NCBI GenBank assembly: GCA_036563805.1
Contig: DATCLS010000071.1
Span: 1 to 64,000, forward strand
Length of the DNA: 64,000 nt
Source: DATCLS01 sp036563805
GTDB taxonomy: Bacteria > Actinomycetota > Acidimicrobiia > Acidimicrobiales > VFJN01
Direction: 5' to 3'
The position numbers and the translations under genes are program-made. The notes under the pieces were generated by a model, which was not told the origin of the DNA, did not search any database, and saw only the letters and a program-made list of their open reading frames with translations. Below are positions 33,114 through 41,847 of this stretch, piece by piece; position 1 is the first letter of the stretch, and each line of letters opens with the position of its first letter.

Positions 33114-33711
33114 GGTCGATCCACTCCTGCAGGTGGGGGCGCTCGGTGCCGATGGTGGTGTCGGCGCCGTGGCCCGGCAGAACCCGCGTCTCCGGCGGGA
33201 GGGTGAACAGCTTGCGGTCGATCGACTCGATGATCGTGGGGAAGTCGCCGCCCGGGAACTTGGTGGCGCCCGGCCCGCCGGGGAACAGCGTGTCGCCGCT
33301 GAACAGGATCGGCGACCCCTCCACCAGGAACGACATCGAGCCCGGCGTGTGCCCGGGCGTGTGGATCGTGCGCAGGCGCAGCCGGCCCACCGTGATCACC
33401 GTGTCGTCCTCGAGGATCTCGTCATAGGACGGGAGCATGTCGGCGTCCTCGGCCGTCACGTGGACGTCGTAGCCGGCGTTGCGTAGCTCGGGCACGGCCT
33501 GGATGTGGTCCCAGTGGCCGTGGGTCTCGAGCACCTGGCGGACGTTGAGCCTCCGGCACAGGTCGAGGAGCCGCTCGTGCTCGTTGGCCGCGTCCAGCAG
33601 CACGGCCTCGCCGGTCTGGGTGCAGCGCAGGACGAACACGTTGTTGTCCATCGGACCGACCACGACCTTGTGGATCTCGCACTGGTCGTCCGAGTAATGG
33701 AGCGTGGACAT
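33103..33711 (-). CDS. metallo-beta-lactamase-fold hydrolase (glyoxalase II-like)
   Basis: A 202-residue MBL-fold protein. The metal motif THGHWDH (H64, H66, D68, H69) is complete; later ligands lie in TPGHTPGS, FSGDTLF and LPGHGADTTIG. The short length and the PGGDFPTIIESIDRKLFTLP segment match the small hydroxyacylglutathione-hydrolase-like group, which hydrolyse thioesters; actinobacteria lack glutathione, so a mycothiol or other thioester is more likely. ATG 33711 was chosen; ATG 33732 is possible. Confidence 0.85.
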   Translation of the reverse strand: MSTLHYSDDQCEIHKVVVGPMDNNVFVLRCTQTGEAVLLDAANEHERLLDLCRRLNVRQVLETHGHWDHIQAVPELRNAGYDVHVTAEDADMLPSYDEILEDDTVITVGRLRLRTIHTPGHTPGSMSFLVEGSPILFSGDTLFPGGPGATKFPGGDFPTIIESIDRKLFTLPPETRVLPGHGADTTIGTERPHLQEWIDRGW

Positions 33712-33738
33712 GGCCCCAGTGTGGCGGGTCACGGTCGA

Positions 33739-34152
33739 TCAGGGCTCGATCGGCGCGACGACCTCGAAGCCGAGGGCGGCCGCCGCCGGGATCTGGTGGC
33801 GGTCGAACGTGGCGTAGGCGGCCGGCCGGGGCAGGCGGTCGGCGGCGGCCAGGTGGACGGCGTCGACGGTCCGCAGCCCGTAGGCGGCGCCCAGCTCGAC
33901 CGCCAGGGCCAGGCACCGCTCGTCCACGGGGATGACGACGAAGGCATCCCAGTCGTCGCGCAGGCGCGACCACATCCGCTCCGCCTGCCGGGGCGTCGCC
34001 GCCAGGCGGTGGAGGGCGAGCAGGGTCTCGCTGCGGCACAGCGCCGAGGCGCACCAGTCGGCGTGCTCGTCCATGGCCGCCGTCACCAGCGCCCGGCCCG
34101 GCCCGTGGACGTAGCGCCGGATCAGCGCCGAGGTGTCGAGGAACAGCGTCAC
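33739..34152 (-). CDS. VapC-type PIN-domain ribonuclease toxin
   Basis: A 137-residue PIN protein with the full acidic set: D6 (FLDTSALI), E42 (CRSETLLAL), D97 (TVDAVHLAAADRL) and D117 (ATFDRHQ). VapC toxins are Mg2+-dependent RNases that cut tRNA or rRNA. GTG 34152 lies 1 bp after the stop of the Phd/YefM-like gene, the usual antitoxin-then-toxin order. Likely a chromosomal toxin-antitoxin module. Confidence 0.87.
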   Translation of the reverse strand: MTLFLDTSALIRRYVHGPGRALVTAAMDEHADWCASALCRSETLLALHRLAATPRQAERMWSRLRDDWDAFVVIPVDERCLALAVELGAAYGLRTVDAVHLAAADRLPRPAAYATFDRHQIPAAAALGFEVVAPIEP

Positions 34153-34153
34153 G

Positions 34154-34489
34154 TCACACCCCGCGCAGCTGGTCGAGCACCGAGTCGGGGCGGGCGTCGA
34201 CGGGCACGTCCTCGGGCTCGGCGGCCGGCGGGCGGTCGCGCCGCCCGGGCGGCAGGGCAAGGCCGGCCGCCACCAGGTCGTCGAGCGTCGGCGGCCCGGC
34301 GGCCGTGAGCGGCCCCAGCTGGGCGGCCGGCACCCCGTCGACGGTGACGACGATGCGCTCGCCGGCCGCCGCCCGCCGGACCACGGCGGCGACGTTGTTG
34401 CGCAGCTCGCGGATGCCGACCCGGTCGGCGGCGGTGCCCGTGCCGGTGCTGATGGTGCTGCCGGTGGTGGTGCCGGTGGTGGGGTCCAC
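34154..34489 (-). CDS. Phd/YefM-type antitoxin paired with VapC
   Basis: A 111-residue DNA-binding antitoxin. The core VGIRELRNNVAAVVRRAAAGERIVVTVDGVPAAQLGPL is the Phd/YefM fold, and the C-terminal part (DDLVAAGLALPPG, then acidic residues and LDQLRG) should wrap the toxin. The N-terminus carries about 20 extra residues made of Thr/Gly repeats (TTGTTTGSTISTGTGT), coded by a CCGGTG-rich repeat, so the true start may lie nearer Val-Gly-Ile-Arg. Start given: GTG 34489. Autoregulation of its own promoter is expected from the family. Confidence 0.82.
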   Translation of the reverse strand: MDPTTGTTTGSTISTGTGTAADRVGIRELRNNVAAVVRRAAAGERIVVTVDGVPAAQLGPLTAAGPPTLDDLVAAGLALPPGRRDRPPAAEPEDVPVDARPDSVLDQLRGV

Positions 34490-34559
34490 GGCCGGACCGT
34501 AGCACGCGTGTACACGCGCACGGTGGCGGAGCGGCGGGCGGCGGCGTACGGTTCCGGCC

Positions 34560-35675
34560 ATGAACTTCGCCTTCTCCGAGGAGCAGGAGGAGCTGCGGCG
34601 CATCACCCGCCAGTTCCTCGAGTCGAAGTCGCCGGAGACCGAGGTCCGGCGGCTCATGGACACGACCGAGGGCTACGACCCCAAGGTCTGGTCCCAGATG
34701 GCCAACGAGCTGGGCCTCCAGTCGCTGATCATCCCCGAGGAGTACGGCGGCCAGGGCTTCACCTACATCGAGCTCACGGTCGTGCTCGAGGAGATGGGCC
34801 GGGCGCTGCTGTGCGCCCCCTACTTCTCCAGCGTGGTGCTGGCGGCCAACACGCTGCTCCACTCGGGCGACGAGGGGGCGAAGAAGGAGCTGCTGCCCGG
34901 CATCGCCTCGGGCGAGACGATCGCCACGCTGGCGTTCACCGAGCCCAACGGGAAGTGGGACGAGTCGGGCATCGAGGCCACCGCCCGCCAGGACGGCGAC
35001 GTCTGGCGGATCGACGGCACCAAGATGTTCGTGCTCGACGGGCACGTGGCCGACCGGCTGATCGTGGCGGCCCGCACCGACGGCGGCGTGTCGCTGTTCT
35101 CGGTTGCCGGCGACGCCGAGGGGCTGACCCGCACGCCGCTTTCGACCATGGACCAGACCCGCAAGCAGGCCAAGCTCGAGCTGTCGGGCGTGCCGGGCAC
35201 GCTGATCGGCACCGACGGCGGCGGGTGGGACGTCCTGTCGCGGGTCCTCGACCTCGCCGTCGTGGCGCTGGCCGCCGAGCAGGTCGGCGGCGCCCAGAAG
35301 GTGCTGGAGATGGCCGTCGAGTACGCCAAGGACCGCGTGCAGTTCGGCCGGCCCATCGGCTCGTTCCAGGCCATCAAGCACAAGTGCGCCGACATGCTGC
35401 TCGAGGTCGAGTCGGCCAAGTCGGCCGCCTACTACGCCGCCTGGTGCGCGGCCGAGCTCAACGACGAGCTGCCCGAGACCGCCTGCCTGGCCAAGGCCTA
35501 CTGCTCCGAGGCCTACTTCCACGCCGCCGCCGAGAACATCCAGATCCACGGCGGCATCGGCTTCACCTGGGAGCACCCGGCCCACCTGTACTTCAAGCGG
35601 GCCAAGTCGTCCGAGCTGCTGTTCGGCGACCCCACCTACCACCGCGAGCTGCTGGCCCAGCGCCTCGGGATCTGA
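34560..35675 (+). CDS. acyl-CoA dehydrogenase
   Basis: A 371-residue acyl-CoA dehydrogenase. N-terminal helices FAFSEEQEELRRITRQFLESKSPE, the mid beta-domain with LAFTEPNGKWDESGIEATA, and the C-terminal helical domain with VQFGRPIGSFQAIKHKCADM and IQIHGGIGFTWEHPAHLYFKRAK are all present. The usual catalytic Glu region aligns with the IHGGIGFTWEHP stretch, so the base may be that Glu or may differ as in the FadE28/29-like group; this needs alignment. It oxidises an acyl-CoA at the alpha-beta position with FAD. It stands alone, and no operator of the acyl-CoA set lies before it. Confidence 0.86.
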   Translation: MNFAFSEEQEELRRITRQFLESKSPETEVRRLMDTTEGYDPKVWSQMANELGLQSLIIPEEYGGQGFTYIELTVVLEEMGRALLCAPYFSSVVLAANTLLHSGDEGAKKELLPGIASGETIATLAFTEPNGKWDESGIEATARQDGDVWRIDGTKMFVLDGHVADRLIVAARTDGGVSLFSVAGDAEGLTRTPLSTMDQTRKQAKLELSGVPGTLIGTDGGGWDVLSRVLDLAVVALAAEQVGGAQKVLEMAVEYAKDRVQFGRPIGSFQAIKHKCADMLLEVESAKSAAYYAAWCAAELNDELPETACLAKAYCSEAYFHAAAENIQIHGGIGFTWEHPAHLYFKRAKSSELLFGDPTYHRELLAQRLGI

Positions 35676-35783
35676 TCCCTCGGATCTGACACGGGGGCGG
35701 GATCGTCGGCCCGGGCGTCCGGCCCGGGGCCGGCGCTCCCGCCCTTCCGGGCCCCGGTGGCCGGCGGGGTAGCGTGACCGGCC

Positions 35784-36215
35784 GTGGTGTGGATCTTCGC
35801 GGTGCTGGCGGCGCTCCTGGTCTTCGCCATCGCCGCGGTGACGGTCGGGCGCGAGGCGTTCCGCCTCGGCCACCAGCCGCCGCCGACGGTGTTCGACCTC
35901 GACGAGGCCGTGGAGGCCGTGGCCGACGGCCTGCCGGCCGACGCCCAGGCCCGGCTGACCTACGACGAGGTCCGCCACCTGATCAGGGCCGAGCTCGAGC
36001 ATTTGCGGTCCAAGGGGCTGTTCGCCCTGCCGGGCGAAGAGGTGACCGTCGACGGCGAGCACGACATCGTCGTGGCCGACGACGAGGCCGTGGCCGTCGT
36101 GCTCGGGGCGGCCGAGGAGGCGGGGCTCGACGTCGACGACGCCGACGTCTACCTGGTGATCACCGGCCTCCACAGGCACCTGGCCGACATCGGCGCCATC
36201 GGCCCCCGGGCCTGA
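35784..36215 (+). CDS. small single-pass membrane protein of unknown function
   Basis: A 143-residue protein with one N-terminal membrane segment (VWIFAVLAALLVFAIAAVTV, residues 2-21) and an acidic cytoplasmic or outer part. DLDEAVEAVADGLPADAQARLTYDEVRHLIRAELEHLRSKGL in two helices and VVADDEAVAVVLGAAEEAGLDVDDADVYLVITGLHRHL look like a conserved actinobacterial domain, but I cannot name the family. GTG 35784 is given as start, with a second GTG directly after. It is preceded by 108 bp of spacer after the acyl-CoA dehydrogenase. Confidence 0.7.
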   Translation: MVWIFAVLAALLVFAIAAVTVGREAFRLGHQPPPTVFDLDEAVEAVADGLPADAQARLTYDEVRHLIRAELEHLRSKGLFALPGEEVTVDGEHDIVVADDEAVAVVLGAAEEAGLDVDDADVYLVITGLHRHLADIGAIGPRA

Positions 36216-36245
36216 CCGGCCTCGCCTCCCCCGGAGATCGGGTGG

Positions 36246-36544
36246 TTGTACCGCGCCGCCGGCAAACCGGTCTCGCGCATGGCCGAGCTGCACGTTCCCC
36301 TCGGCGGCGACCGCTTCGCCCGTCGATCGGCGTTCCTCCGCGTCATCGAAGCCGAGGGCCTGTCCAAGGACCGGGCCGAGTCGCAGAGGTGGCGGCAGTC
36401 CTTGACGAGTCGTGGCAGAAATGCGAGTCCCGGCAAGCGCAGGTGACCGTCCGCCGCCACAGCGACGCCGCCATCGACCAGGTGCAGGAGGACGGCTTCG
36501 TGGTCACGCGCCGCGAAGCCGAGGCGAACGCGGGACAGCGGTGA
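36246..36544 (+). pseudogene. small coding remnant in two frames before the ABC-exporter genes
   Basis: The 349-bp gap 36216-36564 holds protein-like sequence in two frames. From about 36246 (TTG) or ATG 36279 the text MAELHVPLGGDRFARRSA and FLRVIEAEGLSKDRAESQ has good third-base bias. At about 36385 the bias moves to another frame, which runs from GTG 36389 (VAAVLDESWQKCESRQAQV) to EAEANAGQR and TGA 36542-36544. Either a gene of about 100 codons lost a base, or two tiny genes overlap. I recognise no family. The rest of the gap shows nothing else. Confidence 0.35.
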
Positions 36545-36564
36545 TGAAGGGGTCGGGTGGCGGG

Positions 36565-38655
36565 TCAGGTGTTGCCGAGCCAGCTCTCGTAGAGGCGGGC
36601 GTAGGTGCCGCCGGCGGCCACGAGGTCGGCGTGGCGGCCCTGCTCGACGAGCCGGCCCTGGTCGAACACGAGCACGAGGTCGGCCGCCTCGGCCGTCGAC
36701 AGGCGGTGGGCGATCGACACCATGGTCCGGCCCTCGGCCAGGTGGGCCAGCGCCCGCACCAGCGCCTGCTCGGTCTCGAAGTCGACCGCGCTGGTCGCCT
36801 CGTCCAGCACCAGCAGCCCGGGGTCCCCGAGCTGGGCCCGGGCCAGGGCGACGAGCTGGCGCTCGCCCGCCGACAGGTTGGCGCCCCGCTCGCCGACCGG
36901 GGTGGCCAGGCCGAGCGGCAGCTCGTCCAGCCACCACGACAGCCCGAGCTGGTGGAACGCCTCGCGGACCTCCTCGTCGCTGGCCCGGCGGGCGCCGAGC
37001 CGCACGTTGTCGGCCAGCGTGGCGTCGAACAGGAACCCGTCCTGCGGCACGAGCCGCACCGCCCGCCGCCGCTCGGCCGGCGCCACGTCGCGCAGGTCGA
37101 CGCCGCCGACCAGCACCCGCCCGGTCTGCGGGTCGGCCAGCCGGCACAGCAGCTTGGCGAACGTGGTCTTGCCCGAGCCGGTCTCGCCGACGATGGCCAC
37201 CGACGTGCCGGGCGGCACGGTGACGTTGATGTCCCGGAGGACGGGCACGCCGTCGCGGTAGGCGAACGACAGGAAGATCACCTCCACCCCGAGCGGTCCG
37301 GGCGGCAGGCTGTGCCCCGGGTCGGGGTCGGGGACGTCGACCGGGGTGGCCAGCACGGCCAGGACCTTCCGCCAGCCGGACAGGGCGATCTGGGTCTGGT
37401 CGACGATCTCGGTCAGCTCGCCGATCGGGTTGAGCAGCAGGCCGACGAGGAACAGGAACGCCACCAGCTCGCCGACCTCGAGGCCCCAGCCCGGCCCCCA
37501 GGCCACCCCGGCCACGGTGACCGCGGCCAGCGCCACCGCCCCGAACACGTCCCCGAGCGGGAACATGACCGCGAAGTAGCGGGCCGCGCTCATGTAGGCC
37601 CGGTACTGCCGGTCGATGGCCGCCCGCAGGCGGCTCCGGCTCCGCGACTCGAGGCCGTAGGCCTGGATCAACGCCGCCCCCGACACGGTCTCGGCCACCT
37701 CGGACAGGGCGTCGCCCACCGCGCTGCGGACCCGGTCCTGGGCGGCCAGCTGCCGGCGCTGGAGGACGGGGAACAGCACGAACAGCGGCAGGTAGGCGGC
37801 CACGACCAGCCCGGCCAGCCGCCAGTCGTAGGCGGCCATGACGCCGACGGTGGCGACGATGAGCAGGCCGTCGACGATCCAGGCCACCGCGCCCCACTCC
37901 ATGAACTGGGCCAGCGTCTCGATGTCGCTGGTCACCCGGGCGACCAGCGCGCCCCGACGCTGGTCGTTGTGCTCGGCCATGGACAGGCGGTGGATGTGGT
38001 CGAACGTCCGGACGCGCAGGCCGAGCAGGCTGTCCTCCGACGCCCGGACCAGCCGCAGGTAGGTGGCTCGGGTCGCCACGTACAGGGCCGTGATCAGCAC
38101 GGCGGCTGCCGCGCAGGCCGGGTAGACGAAGTCCGGCCGGAACCCGCTCGGGCCCCGCACCCCCCGGTCGAGGATCTGCTGGATCAGCACCGGCACCGCC
38201 AGCTTGCCGGCGGCGGCGACCACCGCCATGGCCAGGGTGGCCCGGATGCCCCGGCGCAGCTCGGGGGTGACGCGGAGGCCCTGGCGCAAAACCTCCACGG
38301 CGCCCGCCCGGAGGATGGGGGCCTCGAAGGGCTCGAACGGCTCGGCGCGCTCGCCCGAGGCATCGCGGTCCCCGGCGCCGTCCCTGGAGGAACGGTTCCC
38401 GGCGGGCTCGGCCCGGGAGGGGGCGGCCACCCCGTCGCCGGAGCGGTCGCCGTGCTCACCGGCGGCGCCCCCGTCGGGCGCCGCCACCGAGCCGTTCCCG
38501 GCCGGTCCCGCGCCGGCGGTGCCGTCCCTGGTGGTCCCGGCGGCCCCGACGGCGCCTGCGGTCGTGCCCCCGCCGGCCCACAGCCCGCGCCCCTCGGCGT
38601 TCGAGTCGTGCCCCTCCCGTACGTCCCGCATGTCCGGTACGTCCCGCACGTCCAC
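36565..38655 (-). CDS. ABC exporter half-transporter with canonical ATPase site (subunit 2)
   Basis: A 696-residue half-transporter. Residues 1-105 are a low-complexity Gly/Ala/Asp extension. The six-helix exporter domain (about 110-420) precedes the nucleotide-binding domain. It has Walker A GETGSGKTT, Q-loop VPQDGFLF, signature LSAGERQL in place of LSGGQ, Walker B LLVLDEATSAVD with the catalytic Glu, and switch His IAHRLS. GTG 38655 follows GAGGGAGGG at a good distance and is preferred; an ATG lies 27 bp inside. The partner gene ends about 100 bp upstream. Substrate could be a drug, lipid or peptide. Confidence 0.85.
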   Translation of the reverse strand: MDVRDVPDMRDVREGHDSNAEGRGLWAGGGTTAGAVGAAGTTRDGTAGAGPAGNGSVAAPDGGAAGEHGDRSGDGVAAPSRAEPAGNRSSRDGAGDRDASGERAEPFEPFEAPILRAGAVEVLRQGLRVTPELRRGIRATLAMAVVAAAGKLAVPVLIQQILDRGVRGPSGFRPDFVYPACAAAAVLITALYVATRATYLRLVRASEDSLLGLRVRTFDHIHRLSMAEHNDQRRGALVARVTSDIETLAQFMEWGAVAWIVDGLLIVATVGVMAAYDWRLAGLVVAAYLPLFVLFPVLQRRQLAAQDRVRSAVGDALSEVAETVSGAALIQAYGLESRSRSRLRAAIDRQYRAYMSAARYFAVMFPLGDVFGAVALAAVTVAGVAWGPGWGLEVGELVAFLFLVGLLLNPIGELTEIVDQTQIALSGWRKVLAVLATPVDVPDPDPGHSLPPGPLGVEVIFLSFAYRDGVPVLRDINVTVPPGTSVAIVGETGSGKTTFAKLLCRLADPQTGRVLVGGVDLRDVAPAERRRAVRLVPQDGFLFDATLADNVRLGARRASDEEVREAFHQLGLSWWLDELPLGLATPVGERGANLSAGERQLVALARAQLGDPGLLVLDEATSAVDFETEQALVRALAHLAEGRTMVSIAHRLSTAEAADLVLVFDQGRLVEQGRHADLVAAGGTYARLYESWLGNT

Positions 38656-38753
38656 GCCGTCCGACCCTCCCTCAGCGCTGACCGTAGCGCTCCCCTCGGT
38701 CGGCGACCCGGGGTGGCCGGGCGGACACACCGCGGGACGGGCCACGGGACGGG

Positions 38754-40553
38754 TCACAGACGGTCGCGGGCGTAGGCCCGGGCCAGCGCCGCGTAGGCCG
38801 GCACCGACTCGACGAGCTCGTCGTGGGTGCCGGACGCGGCGATGCGTCCGCCGTCGAGGAACACCACCCGGTCGGCCAGCCCGATCGTCGGCAGGCGGTG
38901 GGCGACGATGAGCGTCGTCGCCCGCAGCGACTCCCGCAACCCGTCCAGGATCTGCCGCTCGATGAGCGGGTCGACCGCGGAGGTGGCGTCGTCCAGGAGC
39001 AGCAGACCCGGGCGGCGCAGCAGCGCCCGGGCCAGCGCCAGCCGCTGCCGCTGGCCGCCGGACAGCGTGACGCCCCGCTCGCCGAGCTGCTGGTCGAGGC
39101 CGTCCGGCAGTCGGGCCACGAACCGGGCGGCCCGCGCCTGGTCGAGCGCCCGGGCCAGCTCGGCGTCGTCGACCGGCTCGCCGAGCGTCAAGTTCTCCCG
39201 GACGGTGGCCCCGAACAGGAATGCCTCCTGGAAGGCGAGGGCGATCGAGCGGCGCACGCTGCCGGGATCGGCGTCGTCCAGGTCGACGCCGCCGATTCGG
39301 ATCGAACCGGCGTCCGGGCGGTGCAGGTGGGCCAGTAGATGGCAGAGCGTCGACTTGCCCGAGCCGGTCGCCCCGACCAGCGCCACCACCTCGCCGGGGC
39401 GCAGGCTGAGGTCGAGCCCGGCCAGCACGGGCGTCCCGGCCTCGCCCCGCCGGGCCGGGTAGGCGAAGTGGAGGCCCGAGACGTCGACCGCCAGCGGGCC
39501 CAACGGCAGCGGCACCCCGTCGCCGGCCGCCGGCGCCGGGCGGGGCGGCTCCTCCAGGACGGCGGTGATGCGGTCGGAGGCCACGACGGCCCGCGGCAGC
39601 TCTTCCAGCAGGAAGCCGAGCACCCGCATGGGGAACGTGAGCACGCCGAACAACGCCATGGCCTGCACGAGCTGGCCGGTCGTGATCGCCCCCTCCGACA
39701 CCCGCCAGGCGCCGAGGGCGAGCAGGGCGACCGTCCCCAGGTTGGGGAGGGTGTCGAGCCCGGGCTCGAACGTCGCCCGCAGCCGCCCCACCCGCAGGCG
39801 CACAGACCGGAGCTGCTCGGCGGCCGCCGCCAGCCGCCCGACCTCCCGGGTCTCCAGCCCCAGCGTCTTCACGACCAGGGCGCCCTCGAACGACTCGTGG
39901 GCGACCGTCGACACCTCGCCGATCCGGGCCTGGGCCAGCGCGGCCGGCACCTCGACGTGGCTGGTGTAGACCCGGTTGAGCAGGGCCAGCGCCGGGAACA
40001 GCGCGCAGCCGACCAGCATCAGCAGCGGGTCGACCAGGGCCAGGCTCACGATCGACGTGCCCACGAGCACGAACACGCCGAGCGAGAACGGGAGGGGCTG
40101 GATGGCGGTGACGGTCCGCTCGACGTCGGCGTCGACGTGGGCCAGCAGTTCGCCGGTCGGGTGGCGGCCGAAGTAGCCGAGCGGGACCGACAGGTAGGTG
40201 TCGGTGATCCGCTGGAACAGCGTGCGCTGCATCCGGCGGGCCGTCATGTTGCCGAAGTAGCGGCGGAGCACGACGCCCAGCGACCGCAGCACGGCCGCCG
40301 CCAGGACCGCCGCCGCGCCGGCCGCCAGCGCCGCCCCCGAGACGCCCCGGGACAGGCCGGGGACGATGACCCGGTCGGTGACCTGGCCGAGCGCCACCGA
40401 TCCGCCGACCGCCATGATCCCGAACAACGCGGCGCCCGACACCGAGACGGCGAACGGTCGCGGGTGGGTGCGGACGCTCCGCCAGAGCAGGCGGGCGCCC
40501 CGTCGCAGGACGGACTCGGCGTGGGGCGAGCGGGCAGGCGTGATAGCGCTCAT
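38754..40553 (-). CDS. ABC exporter half-transporter with degenerate ATPase site (subunit 1)
   Basis: A 599-residue half-transporter with a six-helix exporter domain (about 20-330) and a nucleotide-binding domain (345-599). Walker A is GATGSGKST, Q-loop FQEAFLFG, signature LSGGQRQR, Walker B LLLLDDATSAVD, switch VAHRLP. The residue after Walker B, normally the catalytic Glu, is Asp. Paired with the altered signature (LSAGE) of the next subunit this gives one degenerate and one consensus site, as in heterodimeric exporters such as TM287/288 and BmrCD. ATG 40553 is given; ATPase genes lie in order subunit 1 then subunit 2. Confidence 0.88.
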   Translation of the reverse strand: MSAITPARSPHAESVLRRGARLLWRSVRTHPRPFAVSVSGAALFGIMAVGGSVALGQVTDRVIVPGLSRGVSGAALAAGAAAVLAAAVLRSLGVVLRRYFGNMTARRMQRTLFQRITDTYLSVPLGYFGRHPTGELLAHVDADVERTVTAIQPLPFSLGVFVLVGTSIVSLALVDPLLMLVGCALFPALALLNRVYTSHVEVPAALAQARIGEVSTVAHESFEGALVVKTLGLETREVGRLAAAAEQLRSVRLRVGRLRATFEPGLDTLPNLGTVALLALGAWRVSEGAITTGQLVQAMALFGVLTFPMRVLGFLLEELPRAVVASDRITAVLEEPPRPAPAAGDGVPLPLGPLAVDVSGLHFAYPARRGEAGTPVLAGLDLSLRPGEVVALVGATGSGKSTLCHLLAHLHRPDAGSIRIGGVDLDDADPGSVRRSIALAFQEAFLFGATVRENLTLGEPVDDAELARALDQARAARFVARLPDGLDQQLGERGVTLSGGQRQRLALARALLRRPGLLLLDDATSAVDPLIERQILDGLRESLRATTLIVAHRLPTIGLADRVVFLDGGRIAASGTHDELVESVPAYAALARAYARDRL

Positions 40554-40655
40554 GTCCGGCCCAGCGAGTCTGCCCCGTGCGCACCCCGCTACGCAGAGTC
40601 CGAAGGGTTCTGTGCGATTTCAGGGCCCGCGGACCCCACGGTGTAGCTTCCGCTC

Positions 40656-40874
40656 ATGGAGCGCCCCACACGGTTCGAGCACAATCGCTGGTTGGGTGAC
40701 AAGCGCACGCAGGTCGTCCACGACGTCGACGCGTGCACGGACGAGTCGATCATCGAGGAGCTCATGGCGTCCGAGGCGTTCATCTGCTTCGGGCCCGACA
40801 CGCTGGCCGAGGCCCGCAACCGCGGCTACAAGCAGTGCCGGTGCTGTCGGGCCGAGTCGTCCGACGCCGCCTGA
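40656..40874 (+). CDS. small Cys-containing hypothetical protein
   Basis: A 72-residue protein beginning MERPTRFEHNRWLGDKRTQV. It has four to five Cys: C27, C44 and the cluster CRCC (62-65) near the end. The WLGDK..TQVVHDVDAC segment and FICFGPDTLAEARNRGYKQC look conserved and globular, and codon bias is good. The Cys set could hold a metal; no known family is recognised. ATG 40656 is the first in frame. Divergent from the ABC-exporter genes and close before the amidohydrolase, 14 bp from stop to start, so probably co-transcribed with it. Confidence 0.68.
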   Translation: MERPTRFEHNRWLGDKRTQVVHDVDACTDESIIEELMASEAFICFGPDTLAEARNRGYKQCRCCRAESSDAA

Positions 40875-40888
40875 CGTCGAGGTCGACG

Positions 40889-41824
40889 GTGCCCGTCGCT
40901 CCCGCCGCAGCCGGCTCGCCTGACGCTGGTGGCTCGCCTGACGCCCCCGGCGGCCCTGGCGCCCCCGGCTCGCCTGCGGCCATCGACGTGCACGTCCATC
41001 CCTCAACGCGGGAGTTCCTGGTCGAGGCGATGGGTCCGTTCCAGGACGCGGTCGAGCGCCACTTCCGCACCACGATCCCCGTGCGGTCGGTCGACGAGAT
41101 GGCCGACGAGCTGCGGTTCGAGCGGGTGCTGGCCGTGTTGCTCGCCTGGGACGCCGAGTCGGGCACCGGCCTGCCCCCGGTCACCAACGACTTCGTGGCC
41201 GGCTGCGTCGAGGCCCACCCCGACGTGTTCGTCGGGTTCGCCTCGGTCGACCCCAACAAGGGGCGGGCCGCGCTCCACGAGCTGCGCCGGGCCGTCGTCG
41301 ACTTGGGGCTGAGGGGCCTGAAGCTGCACCCCAGCGCCCAAGACTTCAGGCCCGACGACCGCCGCCACTACGACCTCTACGCCACCTGCGCCGAGCTGGA
41401 GATCCCCGTGCTGTTCCACACCGGGACCACCGGCGTCGGCGCCGGCCTGCCCGGCGGGGGCGGGATCAAGCTGGGGCTGTCGCGGCCGATCCTGCTCGAC
41501 AGCGTGGCCGCCGACTTCCCCGAGCTGCAGATCGTGGCGGCCCACCCGTCCTGGCCCTGGCAGGACGAGATGCTGGCCGTCGCCCAGCACAAGACGAACG
41601 TGTGGATCGACCTGTCCGGCTGGTCGCCGCGCCGGTGGTCGCCGGCGCTGCGGGACGCCGTGCTCGGCCCGCTGCAGGACCGGGCGCTGTTCGGGACCGA
41701 CTACCCGTTCATCACCCACGCCAAGTGGCGGTCGGCGTTCCTGGCCCACGAGCCCGCCGACGAGGTCGTCGAGAAGGTCATGCGGGGCAACGCGGCCCGG
41801 CTGCTGGGCCTCGACCTCGCCTAG
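40889..41824 (+). CDS. amidohydrolase-2 family metal-dependent hydrolase
   Basis: A 311-residue TIM-barrel protein. Metal motif DVHVHP (after a Ser/Pro/Gly-rich leader built from imperfect GGSPDA repeats), FASVDPNKG, GLRGLKLHPSAQDF with the bridging Lys/His region, VLFHTGTTGVG, VAAHPSWPWQDE, and the FGTDYPF Asp. This is the amidohydrolase_2 type, related to the ACMS-decarboxylase and resorcylate-decarboxylase group. GTG 40889 follows GAGG at 40879-40882. The next gene starts 23 bp downstream and encodes an alpha/beta hydrolase, suggesting a small catabolic operon. Confidence 0.8.
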   Translation: MPVAPAAAGSPDAGGSPDAPGGPGAPGSPAAIDVHVHPSTREFLVEAMGPFQDAVERHFRTTIPVRSVDEMADELRFERVLAVLLAWDAESGTGLPPVTNDFVAGCVEAHPDVFVGFASVDPNKGRAALHELRRAVVDLGLRGLKLHPSAQDFRPDDRRHYDLYATCAELEIPVLFHTGTTGVGAGLPGGGGIKLGLSRPILLDSVAADFPELQIVAAHPSWPWQDEMLAVAQHKTNVWIDLSGWSPRRWSPALRDAVLGPLQDRALFGTDYPFITHAKWRSAFLAHEPADEVVEKVMRGNAARLLGLDLA

Positions 41825-41847
41825 GCAGGGGAGGGGATCGAACCGGC

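Noticed and set aside
35680..35700. GGATCTGACA after the acyl-CoA dehydrogenase gene, resembling a TetR-type half-site
   Set aside because: The second half-site is absent, so it is not counted as a sixth operator.
41829..41845. GGGGATCGAACC, like the T-loop of a minus-strand tRNA
   Set aside because: The flanking bases do not form a T-stem, and no acceptor or anticodon arm can be folded.
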